Positions 15,374 through 23,599 are shown, numbered from the stretch's first letter. The stretch is 23,931 nt of DNA from DATESZ01 sp035283845 (GCA_035283845.1 DATESZ010000011.1:1-23931); one strand, 5' to 3'. The notes: a model not told the origin generated them from the letters alone. Numbers and translations are program-made.

Positions 15374-16026
15374 TGCGCCCTTGCGCCGATCGGTCATTTA
15401 TTATGCATGAATATGATAATAGCGGCTTCACCCTTGCGGAACTGCTGGTCTCGATGATGATCGGCCTGCTTATCCTGTTTGCTGTTTATGAAACCTTCAC
15501 CGTCCAAAACCGCAGTTTAAAAACGCTGGAACTCAAGGCAGCGACGGTGCAAAACGCCAGAGTTGGCCTGGATTTTATTGTTCGGGAACTCCGTATGGCC
15601 GGTTACAATCCCACAGACACCATAAACAGTTGTCAGGGAACGGATACGGCAACAAACACCCCCTGTGTCGGGATAACCTCTATCGCCGGCGATAGCATCA
15701 GCTTTACGGCCGACTTAAACGGCAACGGCGATCTTACGCCCGATAGCACGAATCCCGATGAGAATATTGCCTATAATGTTTATAGCTCCGGGGGAATAAT
15801 GTACCTGGGAAGGACATCCAATGGTTCATTACAGCCAGTAGTGATGAATATTACTGGTCTTTCGTTCAATTATTACGATGGAAGCAACCAAGCCACCACA
15901 AATCTGGCCCTGATACGGAAGGTAAATGGTTCCATTACCGCCACAACGCCCCTGCCTGTGGGGAATAGGTACTACCAGACAATAACCTTCTCGTCAGACA
16001 TCGTACCTAAATGCCTTGTCTATTGA
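15373..16026 (+). CDS. pilW: Type IV minor prepilin, PilW-like
   Basis: 217 residues from ATG 15373, which overlaps the pilX stop as TGATG and implies translational coupling; ATG 15403 would give a more usual short leader (MHEYDNSG). Cleavage after that Gly gives FTLAELLVSMMIGLLILFAVYE, with Glu at +5. A PilW-type region with RVGLDFIVRELRMAGYNP follows. The C-terminus (SSDIVPKCLVY) is unlike the usual RN-rich PilW end, so a late frameshift cannot be excluded. It is the last gene of the plus-strand pilus operon and converges with the FimT-like gene, 28 bases between stops. Confidence 0.8.
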   Translation: MRPCADRSFIMHEYDNSGFTLAELLVSMMIGLLILFAVYETFTVQNRSLKTLELKAATVQNARVGLDFIVRELRMAGYNPTDTINSCQGTDTATNTPCVGITSIAGDSISFTADLNGNGDLTPDSTNPDENIAYNVYSSGGIMYLGRTSNGSLQPVVMNITGLSFNYYDGSNQATTNLALIRKVNGSITATTPLPVGNRYYQTITFSSDIVPKCLVY

Positions 16027-16054
16027 TTTTGCCATGTCAAGCCAATGTGATCAG

Positions 16055-16507
16055 TTAATTCATTTGTACTTGACCGGCTATATTGACGGTCACGGTTTTC
16101 GAGCCGGCGGGATTGCTAAGAGTGACCGTTGCCACAGGATTGGTTGCTGCCGCGTTTCTGGCGATGCCGCGGGAAGAAAATATGGGGTCATTATCGGCAA
16201 CTAAGGTAACGTCGTAATAGCCTAAATTTGTCTGAATATTTTTTGTCTGGGAATTGCCGTCAGCATCATATGTATATTGGCCCGAGGCCGATCGGGGAAA
16301 TATGACCCTTACATCCCTGTTCATGCTGATAGCCTGCGCCCTCGCCAGCATCAAGTCTAACATGACGACGACGGCAGTCCCATTTAATCGCCGCTTATTC
16401 ATGTAAACCTTGTAATCCGAGTTTACGATTGATGCCATTATGCCCATGATCACTATAACAATCATCAATTCTATAAAGGTAAGCCCCTTATTGGAAAGGA
16501 TTCCCAT
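16055..16507 (-). CDS. Type IV minor prepilin, FimT/FimU/GspH-like
   Basis: 150 residues. Leader MGILSNKG, then LTFIELMIVIVIMGIMASI with Glu at +5; a GspH/FimT head follows, with MLDLMLARAQAISMNRDVRVIF (about 48-69), a typical region of this family. It lies on the opposite strand from the other minor pilins, so it has its own expression, probably with the small membrane protein 47 bases upstream. It would join PilV, PilX and PilW in a tip complex. The ribosome site is weak (AGGTTGATG). Confidence 0.82.
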   Translation of the reverse strand: MGILSNKGLTFIELMIVIVIMGIMASIVNSDYKVYMNKRRLNGTAVVVMLDLMLARAQAISMNRDVRVIFPRSASGQYTYDADGNSQTKNIQTNLGYYDVTLVADNDPIFSSRGIARNAAATNPVATVTLSNPAGSKTVTVNIAGQVQMN

Positions 16508-16554
16508 GCTGCATCAACCTATCGTTCCGGGAGCCTCAACATCAATCACAGCAG

Positions 16555-16866
16555 CTATTTCCCATAAATGAACCAATCTGATTTTTTTACGTTTTTTTCC
16601 TGAGATTGGGGCTTTGGCGGTTTTTTCAAATCTCTCATCAGAAAATCACCTTCAGTTTGCTCCATCGCAACCTTCGACGCTTTTTTAAATCTCCTGGTCA
16701 TCCTGATTTTTGCCTGAACCAATCTGCTAGCCAACTCTGTTTCATTTTTTTTACTTTCCCGGACAGCATAAACAACGGCAATTCCGATGATGATAAGGAA
16801 TAGGCTCGACACCTTTCTATAATGCAGCAGTCCTATGATAATGCCGATCCATCCTATGACTTGCAT
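16555..16866 (-). CDS. Small membrane protein of unknown function
   Basis: 103 residues. One or two hydrophobic segments at about 2-15 and 21-36, then a highly basic, Lys/Arg-rich cytoplasmic-type tail ending KSDWFIYGK. No recognised domain. A GAGG ribosome site lies about nine bases before ATG 16866, with AAGGAGG a little further upstream. It precedes the FimT-like gene on the same strand, which may tie it to pilus function, but this is only context. Confidence 0.55.
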   Translation of the reverse strand: MQVIGWIGIIIGLLHYRKVSSLFLIIIGIAVVYAVRESKKNETELASRLVQAKIRMTRRFKKASKVAMEQTEGDFLMRDLKKPPKPQSQEKNVKKSDWFIYGK

Positions 16867-16933
16867 TGTAGATGCCTCTGCCTCCTTATAAACACTAACC
16901 CCAGCTCTCCTTACAAGATAAGGTGATTTCTTC

Positions 16934-16962
16934 TTGACATCCGCTTTTTGCTGTTATAGATT
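16934..16962 (+). promoter_or_regulatory. Probable promoter of the cobalamin operon
   Basis: TTGACA (16934-16939), 17-base spacer, TAGATT (16957-16962). The -35 is perfect and the -10 keeps only TAnnnT. It lies directly upstream of the riboswitch, as expected. Confidence 0.45.
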
Positions 16963-16999
16963 AATATCATATTAGTTTCAAGAAGCATATCTTTATAAT

Positions 17000-17152
17000 C
17001 TAAATCGGGATGGATTTGAGGAAGAGGGGTGAGAAACCCCCGCTGCCCCGCAGCCGTGAAGGGAACGAAAATTCTATATGCCACTGTCACAGAGCGCTTT
17101 GTGATGGGAAGGCGGATGAGTAGGGAGCCCTTAAGCCGGAAGACCGGTCCAT
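17000..17152 (+). ncRNA. Cobalamin riboswitch
   Basis: Conserved blocks of the B12 aptamer in order: GAGGGGTGAGAAACCCCCGC, CTGCCCCGCAGCCGTGA, the B12 box GCCACTG (17080-17086), a GGGAAGGC-type segment with its hairpin (TGTCACAGAGCG...TGTGATGGGAAGGCGG), then AAGCCGGAAGACCGGTCC (17133-17150). It senses adenosylcobalamin or another corrinoid and would repress the downstream btuB-cobO-tonB operon. No T-run terminator follows, so control is likely at translation or by Rho. Edges are approximate. Confidence 0.92.
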
Positions 17153-17178
17153 TCCCCATAACTCGCGGGAGGAATGCC

Positions 17179-17199
17179 ATGAAGAAGATCGTCTTTTAA
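17179..17199 (+). CDS. Six-codon leader ORF after the riboswitch
   Basis: ATG-AAG-AAG-ATC-GTC-TTT-TAA (MKKIVF) is preceded by GGGAGG (17167-17172) at good spacing, just after the aptamer. It may be a leader peptide read under riboswitch control or the remnant of a lost gene start. The btuB start is 138 bases downstream with its own ribosome site. It may also be chance. Confidence 0.3.
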   Translation: MKKIVF

Positions 17200-17336
17200 C
17201 CAATCCAAATCTTTATCCAACATAATCAGACAATTTAACGGACTAAACCCTGCTGGCACGCCATATCTCCGTCAGTAAAGGTTCCCTGTTCAGAATGCCT
17301 ATGGCACATAATTATGAATTCATCAGGAGGATGTTA

Positions 17337-19202
17337 ATGAAAAGATTATCAAAATATGTCTTGCTTTTATGCCTTGTTTCTCCCTTTTCAGGATTTGCCG
17401 CAGGACCTAAAACGTTGCTGGAAGAGGTGGTGGTCACGGCAAGCCGCATCGAGGAACCGGTGAAATACGCCCCCGATGCGGTTACCGTTATCAATAGAGA
17501 GACCATAGATAAAAAGGCCAGTCAAACCGTGCTTGATGTGTTGCGGGATGTGCCGGGAATCTATGTTTCCCAGAATGGCAAGAACGGCGTCGCCGCATCC
17601 ATTTACCTGCGGGGAACGTTTAATGCCCATACCCTGCTTATGATCGACGGTGTAAAGGTGAGCGATCCCATAGCGCCAGACGGCAAGATGAGTATTGCCG
17701 ATATCTCTGCCGATAACATCGAAAAAATCGAGGTCATCAGGGGGGCGCAGAGCGTTCTATACGGATCCGATGCCATAGGCGGGGTTATCAACATCATTAC
17801 GAGAAAGGGGGAAGGAAAACCGGAAATAACTCTTTCCGCTGAAGGCGGCTCTTTTGTGACTTTTGTGGAAAAGGCAGGGGTAAAGGGCGCCGCTAAAAAA
17901 GTACAATATACGGCTGCCCTTTCCCGGCTGGACAGCGAAGGGATATCCAGCGCAGATGAAGATATGGGAAATCCGGAAAAGGACGGAAAGCACGCCACCA
18001 ACGTATCTGCCAGGGTTGATGCCGAGATAAGCGAGACCTTAAGAGGCGGTATTTCGTTACGTCACTCACGCTCGAGGACAGACCTTGACGGCTATGATTT
18101 TGTCGCCAGAAGCGTGGTTGACGCCGATGAAGAGCAGAAAACTCGTATTACAAGCTTTAATTTAGACCTTGACCACGATCTTGCCGGATGGTGGCAGCAG
18201 GTTATTAAAATCGGCGCTACGAAAACGAAGCGGGAAAATCTGGCCAACGACGCCTTTAACGGCACCTACTCAGGGACAACAAAACTGGCTTCCTGGCAGC
18301 ATAATTTTTTCATCAAGGATGCCGATACCCTGACGGCGGGCTTTGATTATCAGGAAGAACGGGGAGATGTCGAGAGTCCTTGGGGAAATGTACCTGAACA
18401 GCACGCCCATACCGAAAGCTTCTTCATTCAGAACAAACTGACCCCTCTAAAAGGACTTTCCTTTACGTTGGGCGCGCGCCATGACGATCATGAAACCTTT
18501 GGCGGCAAAGATACGTATAAGACGGCGCTGGCCTATTTTTATGAGAAAACGGGGACAAAAATAAGGGGCAGTTATGGCACGGGCTTCCACGCTCCTTCGC
18601 TTTATCAGCTTTATGCTCCCGCCACACCGTGGGGACCCATCGGCAATGACAAGCTCGGTCCCGAAACAAGCAAAAGCTGGGATGTGGGAATGGAACAGTA
18701 TTTTTTCCGCGACCGCCTGTCCGTGAGTGTTACCTATTTTCACATTGATCTTGATGATCTGATTGATTATGATTGGGTAAAAGGCTATGTAAACATCGCC
18801 AATGCCAGAACCAGCGGCTGGGAATCTGCCCTTTCATTTAAGCCCCTATCCTGGCTAAGCGCTAATGCCCAATATACCTATACGGACACCCTAAATAAAA
18901 CAACCGGCGCCGCACTGCCCTACCGCCCCAGACACACGGGAAGTGCGGCAGTTAATGTAAACCCCATAGATAAATTGAATGTTAACCTGAATGCCCGGTA
19001 TGTCGGGAAAAGGTACGACGGTATTTACGGAATAGATGTCCCCGATTATACGGTCTTTAATCTGGCCGCCGCCTACAGCCCGCTAAATCGGTTGCAGATA
19101 TTTGGGAGAATTGATAATCTTACCAACAAAAAATATCAGGCCATATATCAATACGGCGAGCCGGGAATCGGTTTATTCGGCGGTGTGAAACTGACTTTTT
19201 AA
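17337..19202 (+). CDS. btuB: TonB-dependent outer-membrane vitamin B12 receptor
   Basis: 621 residues. Start ATG 17337 chosen because AGGAGG (17325-17330) is six bases upstream; an earlier in-frame ATG (17295) would put residues before the signal peptide. Signal peptide about 1-22 (ending SGFAAG). The TonB box lies in LLEEVVVTASR (27-37). A plug domain follows (about 43-150, with VIRGAQSVLYGSDAIGGVINIITRKG), then a 22-strand barrel ending in the terminal aromatic GGVKLTF. It imports corrinoids across the outer membrane. Assignment as BtuB rests on the riboswitch and on cobO and tonB in the same operon; sequence alone says TonB-dependent receptor. Confidence 0.92.
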   Translation: MKRLSKYVLLLCLVSPFSGFAAGPKTLLEEVVVTASRIEEPVKYAPDAVTVINRETIDKKASQTVLDVLRDVPGIYVSQNGKNGVAASIYLRGTFNAHTLLMIDGVKVSDPIAPDGKMSIADISADNIEKIEVIRGAQSVLYGSDAIGGVINIITRKGEGKPEITLSAEGGSFVTFVEKAGVKGAAKKVQYTAALSRLDSEGISSADEDMGNPEKDGKHATNVSARVDAEISETLRGGISLRHSRSRTDLDGYDFVARSVVDADEEQKTRITSFNLDLDHDLAGWWQQVIKIGATKTKRENLANDAFNGTYSGTTKLASWQHNFFIKDADTLTAGFDYQEERGDVESPWGNVPEQHAHTESFFIQNKLTPLKGLSFTLGARHDDHETFGGKDTYKTALAYFYEKTGTKIRGSYGTGFHAPSLYQLYAPATPWGPIGNDKLGPETSKSWDVGMEQYFFRDRLSVSVTYFHIDLDDLIDYDWVKGYVNIANARTSGWESALSFKPLSWLSANAQYTYTDTLNKTTGAALPYRPRHTGSAAVNVNPIDKLNVNLNARYVGKRYDGIYGIDVPDYTVFNLAAAYSPLNRLQIFGRIDNLTNKKYQAIYQYGEPGIGLFGGVKLTF

Positions 19203-19218
19203 GGGCTTAAGAGGCATT

Positions 19219-19734
19219 ATGAAGGGTTATGTCCAGGTGTATACGGGCGATGGCAAGGGGAAGACGACGGCGGCCCTGGGTCTGGCCATTCGCGCCGCCG
19301 GCGCCGGTCTTAAAGTATTTATTGCCCAATTTGTGAAAGGCGCCGAATACAGTGAAATTAAGGCCTTGGGGAGGTTATCCGACCTGATTGCCCTCAAGCG
19401 GTATGGCAGGGGATGCTTTATCCGTCAGGACCCCTGCGAGGAAGACAAGCGGATGGCGTGCTCCGGTCTGGAGGAGGCGGAGGAAGCAATGCTGAGCGGC
19501 AATTATCAGGTAATTATCCTCGACGAAGTCAATATTGCCACGTATTTTTCCCTCTTTCCGGTGGAAAGACTGTTGGAGTTAATAAGGAAAAAACCGGCCG
19601 GCGTGGAGCTGGTTATGACGGGCAGGAAAGCCGATCCCCGTGTTGTGGAAATCGCCGACCTGGTAACGGAGATGTGCGAGATCAAACATTACTACAATAA
19701 GGGCGTCGCAGCGAGAGAAGGCATAGAAAGGTGA
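19219..19734 (+). CDS. cobO: Cob(I)yrinic acid a,c-diamide adenosyltransferase (CobO/BtuR)
   Basis: 171 residues, usual length. P-loop YTGDGKGKTTAALG (8-21), then FVKGAEYSE (38-46), LDEVN (101-105), TGRKADP (134-140) and C-terminal TEMCEIKHYYNKGVAAREGIE. These are diagnostic of the CobA/CobO/BtuR family, which transfers adenosyl from ATP to the cobalt of reduced corrinoids. In the cytoplasm it would convert imported corrinoid to its adenosyl form, which is also the riboswitch ligand. AAGAGG precedes the ATG, and the gene follows btuB by 16 bases. Confidence 0.95.
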   Translation: MKGYVQVYTGDGKGKTTAALGLAIRAAGAGLKVFIAQFVKGAEYSEIKALGRLSDLIALKRYGRGCFIRQDPCEEDKRMACSGLEEAEEAMLSGNYQVIILDEVNIATYFSLFPVERLLELIRKKPAGVELVMTGRKADPRVVEIADLVTEMCEIKHYYNKGVAAREGIER

Positions 19735-19751
19735 TATAAAGGATTTTCAGT

Positions 19752-20609
19752 TTGTTTTACGTAAACGTCAAGACAGGAAGGATGACGCTTCCCAGAGATG
19801 CGGCCGTGGCTGTACTGGTTTCGTTAACCATGCACGGTATAATTCTGTTCTCCTGTTCACTTGTCCTTGGGCAGGCCCTTTCTTATGATGATTATCAGCC
19901 GGTCGTGGTGTCTCTAACTTTGCCCTTTCCGTCCGGAGAGGGCAAAATGCCTTCTCCGGCGCCGGCGGCAGCAAAAAAAGCCCTATTCATTAAAGAAGTT
20001 AAGAAGGGCGCCGCCGAGTCTGCCAATCTTATAAGAGAGGAACGGGTGGAACCGTTCTCCGCAAAAAGGGGAGAGGAAAGGGATGTCCAGCCCCAGGAAA
20101 AAGGTCATGGCCCGCAAGATGTTCTCGCTGTCGGACTGACGATTTCATCCTTGGGGCAGAAGGCGGAAGCGGGATCAACGCCGGCGCCGGGCGGCATTTT
20201 GCCTTATTCGCCGGCCAAGGGCAGATCTCCGGGAGGCGAAACATTTCCATTAGGAGCTGCGCAAGGGAATGCTCTCGGCGGTGAAATGCTCTTTCCCGCA
20301 TATGCGAAGGGCGATGCATCCGCAGGCAGCGACGTCATCTTTGCCGCTCCCCGTTACGGTGAAAATTCTCTTCCCGCCTATCCCCTGCTTGCCCGCAGGC
20401 GGGGATATGCCGGGGTGGTGTTGCTTTCAGCCGAGATATTAACCGACGGGAGCGTGGGCCGCGTGGAACTGAAAAAGCCTTCCGGGTACGAGCTTCTCGA
20501 CAGATCGGCCCTTTTGGCGGTAAAGGGATGGAAATTCTCACCGGGGAAAAAGATGGGCATACCTGTTACCATGTGGGTGGATGTGCCGGTGAGATTTGAA
20601 CTAAACTGA
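19752..20609 (+). CDS. tonB: TonB-like energy transducer
   Basis: 285 residues. One membrane anchor near the N-terminus (about 17-40, DAAVAVLVSLTMHGIILFSC, with the Ser/His pair typical of TonB), a long Pro/Lys/Glu/Gly-rich periplasmic linker (about 45-200), and a C-terminal TonB domain (about 205-285; YPLLARRRGYAGVVLLSAEILTDGSVGRVEL...ALLAVKGWKFSPG). It passes energy from ExbB/ExbD to the receptor; exbBD are not in the window. TTG 19752 is taken as start because AAAGGA lies eight bases before it, while the ATG at 19782 has its GGAAGG directly adjacent. Its stop overlaps the convergent transketolase stop by nine bases. Confidence 0.85.
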   Translation: MFYVNVKTGRMTLPRDAAVAVLVSLTMHGIILFSCSLVLGQALSYDDYQPVVVSLTLPFPSGEGKMPSPAPAAAKKALFIKEVKKGAAESANLIREERVEPFSAKRGEERDVQPQEKGHGPQDVLAVGLTISSLGQKAEAGSTPAPGGILPYSPAKGRSPGGETFPLGAAQGNALGGEMLFPAYAKGDASAGSDVIFAAPRYGENSLPAYPLLARRRGYAGVVLLSAEILTDGSVGRVELKKPSGYELLDRSALLAVKGWKFSPGKKMGIPVTMWVDVPVRFELN

Positions 20610-22655
20610 TTTTATTAAAAGTTTTTTAACCGTTTCCACAACACGGGTTGAGTTGACGCTGAACTTTTCATAAAGGACACTGGCAGGCGCGCTGGCCCCG
20701 AATCCCTCCATGCCGACAACGGCGCCATCCATGCCCACGTAATGTTCCCAGCCCAGTTTGATTCCCGCTTCGATGGCAACCCGGGCTTTTACATTGGCCG
20801 GCAGCACCTCCTGGCGATAGGCTAAAGGCTGCCCGTCGAACAGCTCCCAACTGGGCAAGGAAACAACCCGCGCCCTGATCCCGTCGGCTATCAGCTTGCT
20901 ACCGGCTTCCAGGGCGATAACCACTTCTGAACCGGTGGCAATGAGGATCACATCGGGCACGCCCGGCCTGGCTTCCCAGAGAATGTAGCCGCCGCGCCTG
21001 AGACCCGCGGCCGATCCCATTTCCAGCCGGTTTAATACCGGCAGGTTCTGACGGGAAAATATCAGCGCCGTCGGTCCCTGTTGGTTAATAAGCGCCGTTT
21101 TCCACGCCTCCACCGTTTCGCCAGCATCGGCCGGTCTGATCACCGTAAGGTTCGGCATGGCGCGGAGACTCATGAGGTGCTCAATCGGCTGGTGGGTCGG
21201 GCCGTCCTCGCCGACACCGATACTGTCGTGCGTGAAGATAAAGACAACCCGCAAGCCCATAATTGCCGCCAGACGCATGGGAGGACGCATGTAATCGGCA
21301 AAGGTCAGGAACGTGGCGGTGTAGGGAATTACCCCCCCGTGCAGGGCCATGCCGACAGAGACAGATCCCATGGCGTGTTCCCGCACGCCAAAGTGCATAT
21401 TTCGTCCGCCGTATCCCCATTCACCCCCAACCTTTCCCTGGATATTTTCCTGGAGTAGAGAGGGCGCCTGAAAATCTCCCTCGCCTTTCAACCAGGTAAA
21501 CGTTGATGGGTTGAGATCCGCCGAGCCCCCCGCAAGTTCAGGAACGGCTGCCGCCAGCGCCTGCATGACGGTCTCCGAGGCTTTGCGGGTGGCAATGTCT
21601 TTGGAGCCTTCAGGAAACTGGGGCAGATTATTATCCCAACCGGGGGGCAGTTCTTTTTTCATGATCCGGTTAAATTCAGCGGCAGAATCAGAGAATTCTT
21701 TGGCATAGCCATTAAAGAGACCATTCCAGGCGTTTTCCCGGGACTGGCTGATTTTTTTTGCTTCCTGAAAAAAAGCGGTCACGTCTTCAGGAACGAAAAA
21801 TGCGGGTTCCGCAGGCCAGCCCAGACAATTTTTTGCCCCGGCCAGCTCCGACGCTCCCAGGGGAGAACCGTGGGCTTCGCATGAGTCCTGTTTGCCCGGC
21901 GACCCATAACCGATACTGGTACGAACCGCAATCAACGAGGGACGGGCTGTTTCTGCCTTGGCCTGACGAATGGCCCCGTCAATTTCCTCGATGTCATTAC
22001 CGTTGATCACTTTCATGACCTGCCAGCTACAGGCCTCGAAACGTCTGCCCACGTCTTCGGTAAATGATAAAGCCGTTGATCCGGCAAGCGATACCCCGTT
22101 GTCGTCATATAAAACGATAAGTTTTCCGAGACTAAGATGCCCTGCTAATGAACATGCCTCATAGGTAACCCCTTCCATCAGGTCGCCGTCACTGGCCATT
22201 ACATACGTGAAATGATTGACGATATCGTAACCGGACCGGTTGTAACGGGCCGCCAGGTGCGTCTCGGCGATGGCCATGCCCACGGCATTGCTGATTCCCT
22301 GGCCAAGAGGGCCGGTTGTAACTTCCGTACCGGGAGGGTGATTACGTTCCGGGTGTCCCGGGGTTTTGCTTCCCCATTGCCGGAAGGACTTTATGTCTTC
22401 AAGAGAAAGATCGTAACCCGTAAGATGAAGCAAGGCATACAGGAGCATGGAGGCGTGCCCGGCGGAAAGGACAAAGCGGTCCCGGTCTACCCATCCGGGG
22501 TTTGTCGGATTATGCTTTAAGTGTCTCGTCCAGATTGTGTAAGCGGCGGCAGCCGCTCCCATAGGCATGCCGGGATGGCCCGATTTCGCCTTTTCTACCG
22601 CATCGGCAGCCAGGAAGCGTATGGTGTTGATGCACTTTTCGTCCAGGATGGTCAT
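20601..22655 (-). CDS. tkt: Transketolase
   Basis: 684 residues, normal for a full-length transketolase. It moves two-carbon ketol units between sugar phosphates using thiamine diphosphate. Seen: SGHPGMPMG (25-33), SAGHASM with His67, GPLGQG (115-120), the ThDP/Mg motif SDGDLMEG...DDN (155-186), catalytic Glu426 in GVREHAMG, and HDSIGVGEDGPTHQP in the pyrimidine domain. Start ATG 22655 chosen because GAGGAG precedes it at good spacing; the frame is open to 22760, but the extra residues translate a toxin-antitoxin relic. It is convergent with tonB. Confidence 0.95.
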   Translation of the reverse strand: MTILDEKCINTIRFLAADAVEKAKSGHPGMPMGAAAAAYTIWTRHLKHNPTNPGWVDRDRFVLSAGHASMLLYALLHLTGYDLSLEDIKSFRQWGSKTPGHPERNHPPGTEVTTGPLGQGISNAVGMAIAETHLAARYNRSGYDIVNHFTYVMASDGDLMEGVTYEACSLAGHLSLGKLIVLYDDNGVSLAGSTALSFTEDVGRRFEACSWQVMKVINGNDIEEIDGAIRQAKAETARPSLIAVRTSIGYGSPGKQDSCEAHGSPLGASELAGAKNCLGWPAEPAFFVPEDVTAFFQEAKKISQSRENAWNGLFNGYAKEFSDSAAEFNRIMKKELPPGWDNNLPQFPEGSKDIATRKASETVMQALAAAVPELAGGSADLNPSTFTWLKGEGDFQAPSLLQENIQGKVGGEWGYGGRNMHFGVREHAMGSVSVGMALHGGVIPYTATFLTFADYMRPPMRLAAIMGLRVVFIFTHDSIGVGEDGPTHQPIEHLMSLRAMPNLTVIRPADAGETVEAWKTALINQQGPTALIFSRQNLPVLNRLEMGSAAGLRRGGYILWEARPGVPDVILIATGSEVVIALEAGSKLIADGIRARVVSLPSWELFDGQPLAYRQEVLPANVKARVAIEAGIKLGWEHYVGMDGAVVGMEGFGASAPASVLYEKFSVNSTRVVETVKKLLIKSV

Positions 22656-22668
22656 GAGAGTCTCCTCA

Positions 22669-22779
22669 TTATAGCTTAAGATCGGCACGTATCTGAAGAA
22701 TTGCAACTTCATCCGGAGAATACCCGAGATCAATGAATACGTTTCCAGAAGAATTAACAAAGGAAGTTATATTTTCAAT
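22669..22779 (-). pseudogene. Relic of an XRE-type antitoxin (N-terminal fragment)
   Basis: This frame reads SSGNVFIDLGYSPDEVAILQ followed by IRADLKL and stop. It matches the N-terminus of small XRE-family antitoxins (NVFADLG...PEEA..L..RAEL pattern), but the helix-turn-helix part that should follow is missing. The first codon would be ATT at 22777-22779, so there is no standard start. It overlaps the end of the DUF4160 fragment and stops 13 bases before the transketolase ATG. Below the length limit of ordinary gene finding; recognised by eye. Confidence 0.55.
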
Positions 22780-22858
22780 GTTTGCCGAAATATTCGTGCC
22801 AGGCTTTGATAATTTCACTTTTATGCTCCACGACAATTTTTTGAATATCGTTCAACAC
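22775..22858 (-). pseudogene. Relic of a DUF4160 toxin-like protein (C-terminal fragment)
   Basis: Read from GTG 22858 the frame gives VLNDIQKIVVEHKSEIIK followed by AWHEYFGKH and stop. This resembles the end of DUF4160 proteins (LxxIxxIVxEHxxxxLxxWxEYF). The N-terminal part is lost; the vapC stop is 20 bases upstream. DUF4160 genes commonly precede an XRE or DUF2442 partner, as the neighbouring fragment does here. Confidence 0.5.
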
Positions 22859-22878
22859 CGTGCAACCACACCAATAGT

Positions 22879-23322
22879 TTATCGTTCTGGCTCATCGCCA
22901 TCAATTTTCAATGATTCTATGTTGTTAATAAATTCTCCTGGTTCGAATACCGGAAGTTTTGATTCTTTAAAATCTGATAAATTTCTTGTCACTATATATT
23001 TAGCTCCGGCATGACAAGCTGCTTCATGGAGGACGGCATCTTCGAAATCTTCAAATTTCGAGGCTACAGCATTTTCAAGCACCACACGATTTACAGGAGC
23101 TATGACGAAAAGGGAGAGGAGGGATCGGATATGGCCGGAAGCAGCTTGAGTGCCAAGTGCTTTGGTGGCGAGATAATGAATGGTGGTAACAGTCGTGGCG
23201 CAGATATACCCTATAATTTCAGAATTTTCTACTTTGGATAACAAGAAAGATGCATCGTCAGAAAAGGGCTTTCTGTCCAAAAGAACATCCAGAATGATAT
23301 TGGTGTCAAATAAGGTTTTCAT
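22879..23322 (-). CDS. vapC: PIN-domain toxin (VapC-like)
   Basis: 147 residues. PIN fold of the PIN_3 type: LFDTNIILDVLLDRKPF (4-20, metal Asp6), GYICATTVTTIHYLATKAL (38-56), FEDAVLHEAA (93-102, Glu94/Asp95) and YIVTRNLSDF (109-118, Asp117). PIN toxins are Mg-dependent RNases, usually cutting tRNA or rRNA. The acidic residue often found in the second block (about 47) is Thr here, as in other members of this subgroup. Its ATG overlaps the antitoxin stop (ATGA, 23319-23322), so the two are translationally coupled. Confidence 0.85.
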   Translation of the reverse strand: MKTLFDTNIILDVLLDRKPFSDDASFLLSKVENSEIIGYICATTVTTIHYLATKALGTQAASGHIRSLLSLFVIAPVNRVVLENAVASKFEDFEDAVLHEAACHAGAKYIVTRNLSDFKESKLPVFEPGEFINNIESLKIDGDEPER

Positions 23323-23561
23323 AAATATTTTTCTTCTAAATATTTTCCATATTCTTTCTTATCCACCGGCTTTCCCTTAAGGGCTCCCTTGAGAGTTCTC
23401 ACAGTTGGCGTGAGTGGATATTCCCTTTTTAATTTTTCATTTTTTATAATTTCAAATAAATCTGCGACGATGCGCGAAACGGATTTACCTGTTTTTGCGG
23501 AGTGTTCTTTTGCTGATTCAATTAAGTTATCATCCATCCGCAGTGTCAATTTAGTATTCAT
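23319..23561 (-). CDS. Ribbon-helix-helix antitoxin (DUF6364-like), partner of the PIN toxin
   Basis: 80 residues. NTKLTLRMDDNLIESAKEHSAKTGKSVSRIVADLFEII (2-39) is a ribbon-helix-helix DNA-binding domain. The charged C-terminus (GALKGKPVDKKEYGKYLEEKYL) would wrap the toxin. Start ATG 23561 chosen because AGGAGG lies five bases upstream; an earlier ATG in frame (23579) lacks one. As in other vapBC pairs it should neutralise the toxin and repress the shared promoter. Confidence 0.85.
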   Translation of the reverse strand: MNTKLTLRMDDNLIESAKEHSAKTGKSVSRIVADLFEIIKNEKLKREYPLTPTVRTLKGALKGKPVDKKEYGKYLEEKYL

Positions 23562-23599
23562 AGTTACCTCCTGAAACATTGACGTATTGGATATAAATA

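Noticed and set aside
15980..16026. Frameshift at the end of the PilW-like gene
   Set aside because: The C-terminus is unusual, but shifting the frame only runs into the antisense of the FimT-like gene, so there is no positive support.
21081..21458. 125-residue plus-strand ORF opposite transketolase
   Set aside because: Antisense to the conserved pyrimidine-binding domain of transketolase; no evidence of its own.
22733..23014. 93-residue plus-strand ORF between transketolase and vapC
   Set aside because: Overlaps vapC and the toxin-antitoxin relics, whose minus-strand frames are recognisable.
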